Assembly (NCBI GenBank): GCA_902799745.1
Contig: CADCBQ010000003.1
Span: 1 to 64,000, forward strand
DNA from: Fibrobacter succinogenes
GTDB lineage: Bacteria > Fibrobacterota > Fibrobacteria > Fibrobacterales > Fibrobacteraceae
Direction of reading: 5' to 3'
DNA: 64,000 nt
Shown here: positions 43,775 through 52,188 of the stretch, in pieces
How the letters are laid out: every line of letters starts with the position of its first letter
Numbering within the stretch: position 1 is the first letter of the stretch
Position numbers and translations under genes: made by a program
Notes under the pieces: model-generated
The model's database searches: none
The model's input: only the letters and a program-made list of their open reading frames with translations
Told to the model about the DNA's origin: nothing

Positions 43775-44383
43775 TCAACTTCTCTTACCCCTAATTTTCT
43801 GCCTATGCAACTTTTTGTATTCAGCTCTTTTAGATTCAAGAGTTTGAATTTGATTTGCAAAATTCGAGATTTGTTGCTGAGACAACAAATTAGGCAACCC
43901 ATTATAGAACCTTTGGAAATCTGCATCTCGAATCGTATTCGCAGGAATTCTGTCTCCAAGTTTAGCGTTATTGCCAAATATAACGACATCAACGCACAAA
44001 TTCTTCATCGCCGGGAAATTTTCAAGCAATGCTTGAATGTGACCAAAATTCTGGTGATGCGGATTCTTCATAGAATATTTCCGCCGCCCCTGTGCGGCAA
44101 AGATTCTCCATTGTTTATCGTATTCCGATCCAACAATTAAACCGATATAAGTCTTCTTCTCAACAACTAGAATTCCTTTTTCAGTAACCGCGATAATATC
44201 AATTTGCTGGACGCCGTGATTACCATTCACATATACATCCCTAAAGACACAACCTCTAGATATAGCTTTTATAATACCCGCAGTATGCTTTTCTCCGATA
44301 TGTCCAACAATTTGATTCTGAAAGATTTTCATCCATAGGACGAAAATCAACATAATAAAAACAAACCCCCAAAGAATAAGCAT
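43775..44383 (-). CDS. Membrane-anchored NERD-domain (nuclease-related) protein
   Basis: 202 residues from ATG 44383 (GAAGGAG upstream). An N-terminal helix (LILWGFVFIMLIFVLWM) is followed by a NERD domain with the restriction-fold residues Glu31 (IGEKHTAG), Asp62 (QQIDIIAV) and Glu75-x-Lys77 (VVEKKTY), then SEYDKQWRIFAAQGRRKYSM and the conserved NP.HQN segment. NERD proteins are suspected nucleic-acid processing enzymes. The C-terminus is basic. It begins one base after the GLUG lipoprotein stop, last in a four-gene AT-rich operon. Confidence 0.85.
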   Translation of the reverse strand: MLILWGFVFIMLIFVLWMKIFQNQIVGHIGEKHTAGIIKAISRGCVFRDVYVNGNHGVQQIDIIAVTEKGILVVEKKTYIGLIVGSEYDKQWRIFAAQGRRKYSMKNPHHQNFGHIQALLENFPAMKNLCVDVVIFGNNAKLGDRIPANTIRDADFQRFYNGLPNLLSQQQISNFANQIQTLESKRAEYKKLHRQKIRGKRS

Positions 44384-44384
44384 A

Positions 44385-45944
44385 TTACTCCTTCTCCCAT
44401 TTGAGCACAGGATATCCGTCATTCAAACCAGAATCATAAACGAATTCATCACCGAGAAGTTCTGCAAAATCTTCTGATTTCATTTCATCAGCAGATTTGG
44501 GTGTAGCGACTCCACCGCCGTTATTTAAGCCAAAAGGCTCTTGTTCACCTTGCTTCAGATAATAGTAGTCAGCCATAGTGGTGTTATAGTTATAGCCAAT
44601 CATCAAGCCAACGAGGGAATCACCATCTACTTTTCCTGAGGAATAGGCGGAGCTAGTGACGCCTTCTTGATTATAACCAATAATTCCTCCCACATAAGTT
44701 GCACCCGAAACATCACCCGTATTATAAAGATGGTTTGAATTTGAGCCCAACAAATTTCCGACAATGCCCGAAACATAAGATACTCCTTCAACTAAAGCGT
44801 TATTTCCTACTTCACTTACAGAAGTCCTATTCGCAACCCCAATTATACCACCAACATATTTTTTTCCAATAATTTTTCCTTCATTTTTAGCCCCCGTCAA
44901 AGTTGCAATTATATTGCCGTTAGATATTGTAGGGCTTACATAACCCGCACCTCCAAAAATACCACCGACATTATTCACTCCATTAATTTCAGCATAATTT
45001 TTAGCATTTTTACAATCCATAAAATAGCTGCTTACATAAGTATATGCAGCTCTTCCTGCAATTCCGCCAACATTTGAAGAGCCCTCCACAGGACCATAAT
45101 TTTCCACATTTTCCATGGTTGATTGATAAGCTTGTCCTGCAATTCCCCCAGTAAATTCTTTTCCATTTATTGTTCCATTATTTACACTTGACGATATAGA
45201 TGCTTTTTTAGGATAGGGACCATTAGATTGCCCAGCTATTCCACCAACACAATCTCCTGTTCCCACAACAATCCCATAATTTTGAACATTTGCAATATCG
45301 CCCCCATTTATTCCAGCAATCCCCGCTGTAAATTTCCCTCCATTTATCCATGAATTTTTCAATACAAAATTTGACACATTTCCCTGGTTGTTTCCAAACA
45401 ACCCATTATGCGAACTAGTCGTATTAACGAACATGCCACTAATGATATGTTCATCACCATCAAAATATCCATCAAAACCGACACTAGAATTACCTATCGG
45501 CGTCCACTTGTGAAGTTTCGTTGAGTCGCCTACTAGAGCACCCTTTTCATCAATGACATCACCTTTATTCAGTTTAATATCTGCACCAAGCTTAAAATAT
45601 TTACCCTTGTAATCCTTATCACTAGCATTTACAACAAACGAAAGATAAGCAAGTTGTTCCGCTGTTTGAATAATATATGGACTTAACTTAGTACCTGCAC
45701 CACACGCAAAGCTTTTCGCAGTCGTTCCATCCCAAGGAACACCTGTTTCACCAACACACTCTTCAGATTCTTCTGTACTACTAGAAGAAATCTTTTTAGA
45801 ATCTTTACTACTAGAACTTTTTCCATTTTCACTAGAACTACTTTCAGCAGCATTATCTTCATCATCAGAAGATGCAGATGCAGTCTGCGAACACGCCGCA
45901 AGCATCGCAACAATCCCCAAAATACCGATTATCCAATAGCGCAT
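44385..45944 (-). CDS. Lipoprotein with GLUG-type repeats
   Basis: 519 residues. Lipobox MLAAC (Cys18), Ser-rich linker to about 60, a short head (CVGETGVPWDGTTAKSF, EQLAYLSFVVNASDKDYKGK, YFKLGADIKLN) and then about ten beta-repeats of GLUG type (VGGIAGQSNG, TGGIAGQA, VGGIFGGAGY, VGGIIGVANRT, VGGIIGYNQEG). Such repeats form right-handed beta-helices found on bacterial surface proteins. The C-terminal NGGYPVLKW-like end (DSGLNDGYPVLKWEKE) is typical of the group. Base composition is lower in G+C than the flanking housekeeping genes. Confidence 0.87.
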   Translation of the reverse strand: MRYWIIGILGIVAMLAACSQTASASSDDEDNAAESSSSENGKSSSSKDSKKISSSSTEESEECVGETGVPWDGTTAKSFACGAGTKLSPYIIQTAEQLAYLSFVVNASDKDYKGKYFKLGADIKLNKGDVIDEKGALVGDSTKLHKWTPIGNSSVGFDGYFDGDEHIISGMFVNTTSSHNGLFGNNQGNVSNFVLKNSWINGGKFTAGIAGINGGDIANVQNYGIVVGTGDCVGGIAGQSNGPYPKKASISSSVNNGTINGKEFTGGIAGQAYQSTMENVENYGPVEGSSNVGGIAGRAAYTYVSSYFMDCKNAKNYAEINGVNNVGGIFGGAGYVSPTISNGNIIATLTGAKNEGKIIGKKYVGGIIGVANRTSVSEVGNNALVEGVSYVSGIVGNLLGSNSNHLYNTGDVSGATYVGGIIGYNQEGVTSSAYSSGKVDGDSLVGLMIGYNYNTTMADYYYLKQGEQEPFGLNNGGGVATPKSADEMKSEDFAELLGDEFVYDSGLNDGYPVLKWEKE

Positions 45945-45973
45945 AGAAACCTCATCTAATTCTATTTCAAAAT

Positions 45974-46432
45974 CTAATTTTCAAACTTTACTTCTTCAGT
46001 TCGTTTCTTCGGTCTAACAACAACTGTGCCAGCAAGCTTATCATGCCAAGCTTGTTTTCTTGAATCAAAGGCAACCCACAAGAAACCTAATCCGAAAGGA
46101 ATCGCGGATAGAACATAAGCAAAGTATCGGCCGATATATTGACCCACAGACGGTTCCTTGCCAGTCCTAGCGTCAACAATCTTTGCAGACACAGCCATTT
46201 TCCCTGGAGTAGCCTGTTTCCAATACCAAAATAAAACCGTAGCTACCACAGGGAATACATAAGTCAAAAGCACATCCATCGGCCCTTCTACACTATTTTC
46301 ACTTGTTAAATAGGCTGAACCATAAAAAGCAAATAACAACGGCAACGTGACAATCAAAAGCAAAATAGCATCAATGATTGTTGCTACAACTCTTGCCCAG
46401 AAGCCAACATATTCCAATTGGTTATTTTCCAT
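45974..46432 (-). CDS. RDD-family membrane protein
   Basis: 152 residues. The RDD motif region is YVGFWARVVATIIDAILLLI (Arg-Asp pattern), followed by helices (TLPLLFAFYGSAYL, VLLTYVFPVVATVLFWYW) and the QATPGKMAVSAKIVDARTGK and AWHDKLAGTVVV segments. RDD proteins are small membrane proteins; some act as Na+/H+ exchangers or toxin importers, most are uncharacterised. It lies between the zinc-ribbon gene (8-base gap) and the GLUG lipoprotein gene (29-base gap). Confidence 0.9.
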   Translation of the reverse strand: MENNQLEYVGFWARVVATIIDAILLLIVTLPLLFAFYGSAYLTSENSVEGPMDVLLTYVFPVVATVLFWYWKQATPGKMAVSAKIVDARTGKEPSVGQYIGRYFAYVLSAIPFGLGFLWVAFDSRKQAWHDKLAGTVVVRPKKRTEEVKFEN

Positions 46433-46440
46433 ATTTTCTC

Positions 46441-47031
46441 CTATTTTAAAATACAGTTCTCTGCAGAGACACCTAAAACATCCCCACCATCATCAATGTC
46501 ACATTCAACAACAACCTTTTGGCCCCTATTTAGCCGAGACAACCTATCCTTTGCACTATTAGGAAATAGAGCGTGAACATAATCCAAATCAAATTCACCA
46601 CCACAGCTATTAATAAAGACAGACAATATTCCCATTGCATTATCAATGCTTGCAGCACAACCAGATATTCTAACACGCTTACCGTTGTATTGATTTCCTG
46701 CACGAATTTCATTATTATTAAAGTCATTTAAGATTTGTCTTGCTGAGACAGAAATAACTGGTGCTGAAAAACTTTTTTCTTGGAACAAATTCGTCTTATT
46801 TTCCCAAGAGGAATTTGCTTGATGGACATTAGGCTTTTCAGCAAAAATGACCACAAGAAAAAGAATAACAAACGTAAACACTACGCCTAGAATTATCGGC
46901 ACCTTCGATTTAACATTATTGCCTGTTTGTTCAAGAGAAGGCTTTTTTATTTCTTTTTGAGGTGTTCCACAATAAGGACAAAAATTATGTCCTTCTCCAA
47001 TTTCTCTTGCACATCTTAAACAATACTTCAT
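46441..47031 (-). CDS. Zinc-ribbon membrane protein with C-terminal tRNA_anti-like OB domain
   Basis: 196 residues from ATG 47031 (AAGGAT upstream). The N-terminal zinc ribbon is MKYCLRCAREIGEGHNFCPYCG, followed by a membrane helix (VPIILGVVFTFVILFLVVIF) and an extracytoplasmic OB-fold domain of tRNA_anti-like type (QILNDFNNNEIRAGNQYNGK, RVRISGCAASIDN, QKVVVECDIDDGG). The combination occurs in bacterial proteins of unknown role. First gene of the operon with RDD, GLUG and NERD proteins. Confidence 0.82.
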   Translation of the reverse strand: MKYCLRCAREIGEGHNFCPYCGTPQKEIKKPSLEQTGNNVKSKVPIILGVVFTFVILFLVVIFAEKPNVHQANSSWENKTNLFQEKSFSAPVISVSARQILNDFNNNEIRAGNQYNGKRVRISGCAASIDNAMGILSVFINSCGGEFDLDYVHALFPNSAKDRLSRLNRGQKVVVECDIDDGGDVLGVSAENCILK

Positions 47032-47168
47032 ACATATATCCTTTTTCCTTGAATATATACCAAAGCGCAAAGGAATGCAAACTTTTATTCACCTTATGCG
47101 GCTTTCCTAGCCCGTTTTACTGCTTACTACCTACTGCCTACTGCCTACTTTTATATATTTACAGCACT

Positions 47169-48125
47169 ATGCAGATTACTAACGCTTCTCAACTTACTGG
47201 TGTTTTCCCCGCGTTGTTCACTCCGCTCAAGAACGACGATCCCAAGAACCTTCGCAACTCCATCGACTACAAGAAGATGGGTCAGATGATCGACGACGTG
47301 ATCGCTAACGGCGCAAGTGGCGTGCTCCCTGCCGTGACCACGGGTCAGAGTGCGACGGTTTCTCCGCAGCAGCACCTGGATATCATCAAGTTTACGCTCG
47401 ACTATGTGGACGGCCGCGTGCCCGTGATTGCCGGTGCCGGTTCCAACTGCACTCGCGAATCTATCGAAATGATTGAAAACGTTCAGAAGATTGCCCCGGT
47501 AGCAGTCCTCTGCGTAACTGGCTATTACAACAACCCGCCGCAGGAAGGCCTCCTGAAGCACTACCGTACGCTCAGCAGCGAGACGGGTGCCAAGATCGTG
47601 ATTTACAACGTTCCGGGCCGTACCTCCAGCTACGTGCACCCCGACACCTTGATTGAACTTGCCGAAGACAAGAACATCATCGGTCTGAAGCAGGCCGTCG
47701 AATTCGGCTTTGGCGAGAAGTTCCACGAAGACACGATGCGCGTAATCAAGGAAACGAAGGGTAAGGACTTCGCCGTCATGAGCGGTGAAGACGGACTCTT
47801 CGCAGACTTGCTCGAAATGGGCGGCACGGGCCTCATCAGTGCTTCGGGCAACATTCCTGAAGCAACGAAGACTTTCGTGGACCTGTACAAGGCATTCCTG
47901 GCCGGTGACAAGGACACTGCACACAACCTCCAGAAGGCTGCACGCGACTTTGTCGACATTACGTTCTGCCGCAAGAACCCGATTCCGCTGGGCACACTGT
48001 TCAACAGTCCGCTGTTCCAGCCGCTCGTGAGCGTGAAGGATACCGCAAACGGTGCAGACGCTGTCGCCCGCATCATGAAGTTGATTGAAGAAAAGGCCCC
48101 GAGCCTCAAGAAGTACCACGTTTAA
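47169..48125 (+). CDS. dapA: 4-hydroxy-tetrahydrodipicolinate synthase
   Basis: 318 residues from ATG 47169. DapA condenses pyruvate with aspartate semialdehyde, the committed step to diaminopimelate and lysine. GVFPALFTPLK, GVLPAVTTGQSATVSPQQH, VIAGAGSNCTRESIEM, YNVPGRTSSYVHP and the Schiff-base Lys in NIIGLKQAVEF are visible. The usual GTTGE is GVLPAVTTGQS here. Possible start codons further upstream would translate the non-coding leader and are rejected. TATATTTA at 47154-47161 is a plausible -10, leaving a very short leader. Confidence 0.9.
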   Translation: MQITNASQLTGVFPALFTPLKNDDPKNLRNSIDYKKMGQMIDDVIANGASGVLPAVTTGQSATVSPQQHLDIIKFTLDYVDGRVPVIAGAGSNCTRESIEMIENVQKIAPVAVLCVTGYYNNPPQEGLLKHYRTLSSETGAKIVIYNVPGRTSSYVHPDTLIELAEDKNIIGLKQAVEFGFGEKFHEDTMRVIKETKGKDFAVMSGEDGLFADLLEMGGTGLISASGNIPEATKTFVDLYKAFLAGDKDTAHNLQKAARDFVDITFCRKNPIPLGTLFNSPLFQPLVSVKDTANGADAVARIMKLIEEKAPSLKKYHV

Positions 48126-48143
48126 TTTTACCAGGAGATTCAC

Positions 48144-48839
48144 ATGGCAAAGACTCAGAAATCCATCAGTGACGAAATCTGCGACTACCTCAAGAAGCAG
48201 AAGCTCTCCCCCATTCCCGTTCAGACCTTGAACGAAGACATGGAAACCACCCGCTACTTCGGCGGTGACCTCAAGGAATTCATTGCCGCAGCCAAGACGC
48301 TCGGCGCAAAGGGTATCTTTGTTGAAACCCTGTACCTCGAAGAAGACGAATTCTACTACGACAGCGGCATGGACGATGAAGAATACATGGCCCTGTACGG
48401 CAACGAAGAATGCTGCGACGGTCAGTGCAAGTGCGGCAAGTGCGAAAGCAAGAAGAGCAAGAAGTCCAAGGACGACGATAGCGATGTCGACGCCGTCTAC
48501 TTCGAACCCGAAGACCTCGACGGTCTCGACCTGACGCTCCTCAAGCCGCAGATGGCCAAGTACCTCGACCGCGTAGGCGAAGCCTGTGGCGCACGCCTCA
48601 CCGTTCCGGGCGTTGACCACCTCGAAGTGGAAATCTTCGCTGACTGGTACGATGACTTCGCCGAACTCGTAGACGAAGCCTCCGAAGCAATCGAAATCGA
48701 CCCGACCGACGCTCTCCGCCAGGCTCAGGCAATTTTCGAAGCCGAAGAAGCTGAACTCGCCAAGGCAGAAGACAAGAGCGTGAAGAAGATTGCGGTTCAC
48801 CCCCCGAAGGGTGGCAAGAAGGCTTCTAAGAAGAAGTAA
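48144..48839 (+). CDS. Acidic protein with a Cys cluster, function unknown
   Basis: 231 residues, no family recognised. The N-terminal 60 residues look helical and globular (SISDEICDYLKKQKLSPIPV, FIAAAKTLGAKGIFVETLYL). A cluster CCDGQCKCGKC at 90-100 should bind a metal, followed by a Lys/Asp-rich linker, a second domain (LLKPQMAKYLDRVGEACGAR) and a Lys-rich end. No signal peptide. It starts 18 bases after dapA with AGGAG before the ATG, so it is cotranscribed. Convergent with the DUF1846 gene. Confidence 0.75.
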   Translation: MAKTQKSISDEICDYLKKQKLSPIPVQTLNEDMETTRYFGGDLKEFIAAAKTLGAKGIFVETLYLEEDEFYYDSGMDDEEYMALYGNEECCDGQCKCGKCESKKSKKSKDDDSDVDAVYFEPEDLDGLDLTLLKPQMAKYLDRVGEACGARLTVPGVDHLEVEIFADWYDDFAELVDEASEAIEIDPTDALRQAQAIFEAEEAELAKAEDKSVKKIAVHPPKGGKKASKKK

Positions 48840-48875
48840 TTCTTCAAAGCAAACGAAGTAATTGCATACAAGCTA

Positions 48876-48906
48876 AAAAGTCGCGACAGAGTCGCGACTT
48901 TTTTTT
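48876..48906. terminator. Intrinsic terminator between convergent genes
   Basis: AAAAGTCGCGAC / GTCGCGACTTTT with loop AGA and a following T-run; T-rich on both strands. Confidence 0.93.
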
Positions 48907-48932
48907 GCAATAGCACAAATTAGTCTGCGTTT

Positions 48933-50417
48933 TTACCCGTGGTAAAGGTTGCCGGACTGATAACTCGGTTCCGTTGTCAAATTCACGCCCAGTCTACGGA
49001 ACACGCCCACGTCAACTTGCGAGAGAATCACGCTGGCATGCACTTCGCAATGGCGAAGTTCAGGCAACTTTTCAAGCGCAATCTTTGCGTTGTAATCGGT
49101 CAGGGCGCAAACGGAGAGGGCGACCAGAGCTTCGTCCATGTGCAGGCGCGGGTTCTTGTGGCCGAGCTGCTTGGTTTTCAAGTTCTGAATCGGTTCGATT
49201 ACCATGGGCGAAAGCAGGCGAACTTCGTCGGGGATTCCGGCCAAGTGCTTGAGCGCATCCAAAAGCATGGCGGAGCAGGCGCCCAAGAGCGAAGATGTCT
49301 TTGCCGAAATAATGGCGCCGTCATTCAATTCGATTGCAATGGCGGGGCCGCCGGTCAGTTCAGCTTTTTGGTTTGCGGCAGCAATCACAGGGCGGTCGGC
49401 AGTGCTAATCTGCGCCTGCTCCATAATCAATTCCTGCTTGTATATTTGATCCTTGTCGGCGTTACCCTTGCGCACGTCGCAAAGCGTATTGTAATAGCGG
49501 CGAATGATTTCTTGCTTGGCGGCGGCACAAACGGCATCGTCATCGATAATGCAGTTACCGGCCATGTTCACGCCCATGTCCGTGGGGCTCTTGTACGGAG
49601 ATTCGCCCAGAATGCGGGTAAACAGGGCGTTCAGCACCGGGAAAATTTCCACGTCGCGGTTGTAATTGATGGTCGTCTGGCCGTAAGCTTCCAGGTGGAA
49701 CGGGTCGATCATGTTCACGTCGTTCAAGTCGGCGGTTGCTGCTTCGTACGCGAGGTTCACCGGGTGCTTGAGCGGAATGTTCCAAATCGGGAACGTTTCG
49801 AACTTGGCATAGCCGGCCTTCACGCCACGCTTGTTTTCGTGGTAAATCTGCGAAAGGCAAACAGCCATCTTTCCACTACCTGGACCCGGAGCAGTCACCA
49901 CCACGAGTTCGCGAGAAGTTTCAACAAATTCATTCTTGCCGTAACCGTCGTCGCTCACCACCAGAGGAATGTTGCTCGGATATCCCGCAATCGGATAATG
50001 GCGATAAACCTTGAGGCCCAGCCCTTCGAGCTTTTTCTGGTAGGCAACGGCACTCGGCTGTTCTTGCCAGCGGGTCAGCACCACAGAACTCACGTACAGG
50101 CCATAGCCACGGAAAGCATCGATCAGGCGGAGTACATCTTGATCGTAGGTAATGCCCAAGTCACCGCGGACTTTGTTCTTTTCGATATCGCCTGCATTAA
50201 TGGCGATAATCACTTCGGCCTTGTCCTTGAGTTTTTCGAGCATGCGGATTTTACTGTCGGGCGCAAAGCCAGGCAACACGCGGGATGCGTGATGGTCATC
50301 AAAAAGCTTTCCGCCAAATTCCAGATAAAGTTTTCCGCCAAACTTCGCAATGCGTTCGGCAATCTTTTCGGACTGCGTCCTCAGGTACGCGTCGTTATCA
50401 AACCCTACTTTAAACAT
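48933..50417 (-). CDS. DUF1846-family protein
   Basis: 494 residues from ATG 50417, the normal length for DUF1846 (PF08903). The family-wide start KVGFDNDAYLRTQSEKIAERI, KLYLEFGGKLFDDHHASRVLPGF, VVVTAPGPGSGKMAVCLSQI and NLAYEAATADLNDVNMIDPFH are all present. A solved Streptococcus member has a P-loop-like architecture; biochemical function is unknown. Candidate starts further upstream would add a non-conserved leader of 29 residues and are rejected. It stands alone. Confidence 0.92.
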   Translation of the reverse strand: MFKVGFDNDAYLRTQSEKIAERIAKFGGKLYLEFGGKLFDDHHASRVLPGFAPDSKIRMLEKLKDKAEVIIAINAGDIEKNKVRGDLGITYDQDVLRLIDAFRGYGLYVSSVVLTRWQEQPSAVAYQKKLEGLGLKVYRHYPIAGYPSNIPLVVSDDGYGKNEFVETSRELVVVTAPGPGSGKMAVCLSQIYHENKRGVKAGYAKFETFPIWNIPLKHPVNLAYEAATADLNDVNMIDPFHLEAYGQTTINYNRDVEIFPVLNALFTRILGESPYKSPTDMGVNMAGNCIIDDDAVCAAAKQEIIRRYYNTLCDVRKGNADKDQIYKQELIMEQAQISTADRPVIAAANQKAELTGGPAIAIELNDGAIISAKTSSLLGACSAMLLDALKHLAGIPDEVRLLSPMVIEPIQNLKTKQLGHKNPRLHMDEALVALSVCALTDYNAKIALEKLPELRHCEVHASVILSQVDVGVFRRLGVNLTTEPSYQSGNLYHG

Positions 50418-50529
50418 CTTTTTTGTCCATCTAAAAAACGTAAAAATTATCTGCACAAAAATAAAAAAAAGAACGCCATTGCGAGAAACGCAATGACGAT
50501 GCAATCCACCGGCGAACGCCCAACATGCT

Positions 50530-51918
50530 CTATTCGGTCACTTTAGCTCCAATTGATTGTATGATCGTACCGATAATTTCGTCGTGTTCGCTTTTCATGC
50601 GAGTTTTGTTTTTGTACATCAGGGAATCGGCTCGTTCAAAAACTGCCGAGACATTCTTATCCTGGTCTTTATCGAACACTGAAATCCCACACGCGACAAC
50701 GACTCCATGCTTGTCAACATTTTTCTTCACCGCGTCGGTAAATTCCTTTTCCAGTTTTTCCCTATTTTCAAAATCGGATCCACGCAGAATTGCAACAAAT
50801 TCATCGCCACCTATACGGAACACCGGACTATGGGCAAAAGTTTGACACACAAGCCTACTTGCTGACCGAATATATTCATCGCCGGCAATGTGTCCAAGCG
50901 TATCGTTCACCGTCTTCAAGCCGTTCACATCGCAAATGGCGATTGCAAATTTCACATTGTCGCCCGACTGGATTTGCTGGTTCAGTTTGGATTCGAATTC
51001 ACCATAAGCGGTCTTATTTCTAATGCCCGTCAAGTCATCGCGGCGCGCCTTCTCATAAGCGGCGCTCACCTCTTCCTTGATTTGCTGCTCACGGCGCACT
51101 TGGGCATCTACATTGGTCACGCTGATTACAACATGCATTTTATCGGCATACACTGCCACCATGTTTACATATAAAGGCCCATTAGGCGTATTCAGGCGAT
51201 ACGTCAGCGAAAATACACCATGGTCGTCCAATTCCTTTAAAAGAGTCCGTCGATCCAGCGCTTTCGTAATCAACGGAACATCTTCCTTGTAAACCACATT
51301 TAAGGCATCCTTCTTTAGCTGGTTAAAGAAGTCGTCGCCTTCAAGGGCAATACTCAGTTCGCAGAACACACGTTCGCTCTTGTATTGCACATAATGGTTT
51401 GTTTCCAGATCCACCATGTAAAGGGCGTCGTAGCGTTCAGCAAGCGCCATCACGATCTGGCCGTACAGTTCACTTTTAGAAGCTTTCTGCTTAAGAGCCA
51501 GACTTTCTCGTTCCTGTTTGTCGATGTTTGTAACACCGATAATCAAATAATCGCGCTGTTTACCCTGCCCACGAACAACCTTCATGGAATACCAAACCGG
51601 GGTTCCATTCGCAACAATGCGATACTTTCCTCTAAAGGTATTTCCGTTCTGTACAGAAGTGACAAGCTTTTCTTTAGTAGCAATATTTTCAGCAAACCAG
51701 GCCTTGTCTTCTTCATAGACAACCGTTTCCAAGTTTACGCGGGTATCGGCCCAGAAATTACTCGTTTCGTTCAATTCAAGGTTTTTATGGTTCCCGCTGA
51801 ACGCAAACATGGCGTAGTTATCGCTTTCTATATCGACAAAAAACACGCACTCGTAATCGAGCGAAAGAGCAAGCGACACATCATCAATGGACAAAAGCGA
51901 ATTCATAAACAGGTCCAA
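50530..51918 (-). CDS. PAS-PAS-GGDEF diguanylate cyclase
   Basis: 462 residues, no membrane segments. Two PAS-like sensor domains (about 15-140: GKYRIVANGTPVWYSMKVVR; about 155-280: FSLTYRLNTPNGPLYVNMVA) are joined by a helix (VSAAYEKARRDDLTGIRNKT) to a GGDEF domain with FAIAICDVNGLKTVNDTLGH and the intact site RIGGDEFVAIL. No RxxD inhibitory site is visible. It should synthesise cyclic di-GMP in the cytoplasm. Confidence 0.92.
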   Translation of the reverse strand: MDLFMNSLLSIDDVSLALSLDYECVFFVDIESDNYAMFAFSGNHKNLELNETSNFWADTRVNLETVVYEEDKAWFAENIATKEKLVTSVQNGNTFRGKYRIVANGTPVWYSMKVVRGQGKQRDYLIIGVTNIDKQERESLALKQKASKSELYGQIVMALAERYDALYMVDLETNHYVQYKSERVFCELSIALEGDDFFNQLKKDALNVVYKEDVPLITKALDRRTLLKELDDHGVFSLTYRLNTPNGPLYVNMVAVYADKMHVVISVTNVDAQVRREQQIKEEVSAAYEKARRDDLTGIRNKTAYGEFESKLNQQIQSGDNVKFAIAICDVNGLKTVNDTLGHIAGDEYIRSASRLVCQTFAHSPVFRIGGDEFVAILRGSDFENREKLEKEFTDAVKKNVDKHGVVVACGISVFDKDQDKNVSAVFERADSLMYKNKTRMKSEHDEIIGTIIQSIGAKVTE

Positions 51919-52188
51919 AGCAAAATCAAGATACCTTTAAAATAACATTATTTTAACAAGAAGGCATTGCAAATAGAATTTTCCTACAAAAAAAATCTAG
52001 ATAAGGCCGCCTTCCGACAAGAGAATGCACATGCGTTCACTTCGAATTGCGCTTTAAGCGCCCTAAACCCCATTTATATCTTGATTGTAATTTTCTTGGA
52101 AAGCAATAATAAGGAATTTTATTCCAACATATCTCGCAAAATTTCTACTTTTTAAGCCAAATTTTCCCCAATCACTCAAGGAGTATTT
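51919..52188. promoter_or_regulatory. purF upstream region
   Basis: AT-rich, no gene. A promoter-like TTAAGC, 17 bases, TATCTTGAT lies near 52050-52082, and GCGCTTTAAGCGC at about 52048-52060 is a short dyad overlapping the -35. CAAGGAG precedes ATG 52189. I see no purine riboswitch. Confidence 0.4.

Noticed and set aside
43685-44140. 151-codon plus-strand frame
   Set aside because: Antisense to the NERD gene and across the nested repeat element; no protein features.
46962-47168. 69-residue extension of DapA
   Set aside because: It lies antisense to the zinc-ribbon gene start and in a leader with short CTACTGC repeats; DapA homology begins after ATG 47169.
51919-52188. Purine riboswitch before purF
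   Set aside because: No aptamer-like conserved core could be recognised; only a promoter-like element and a short dyad.
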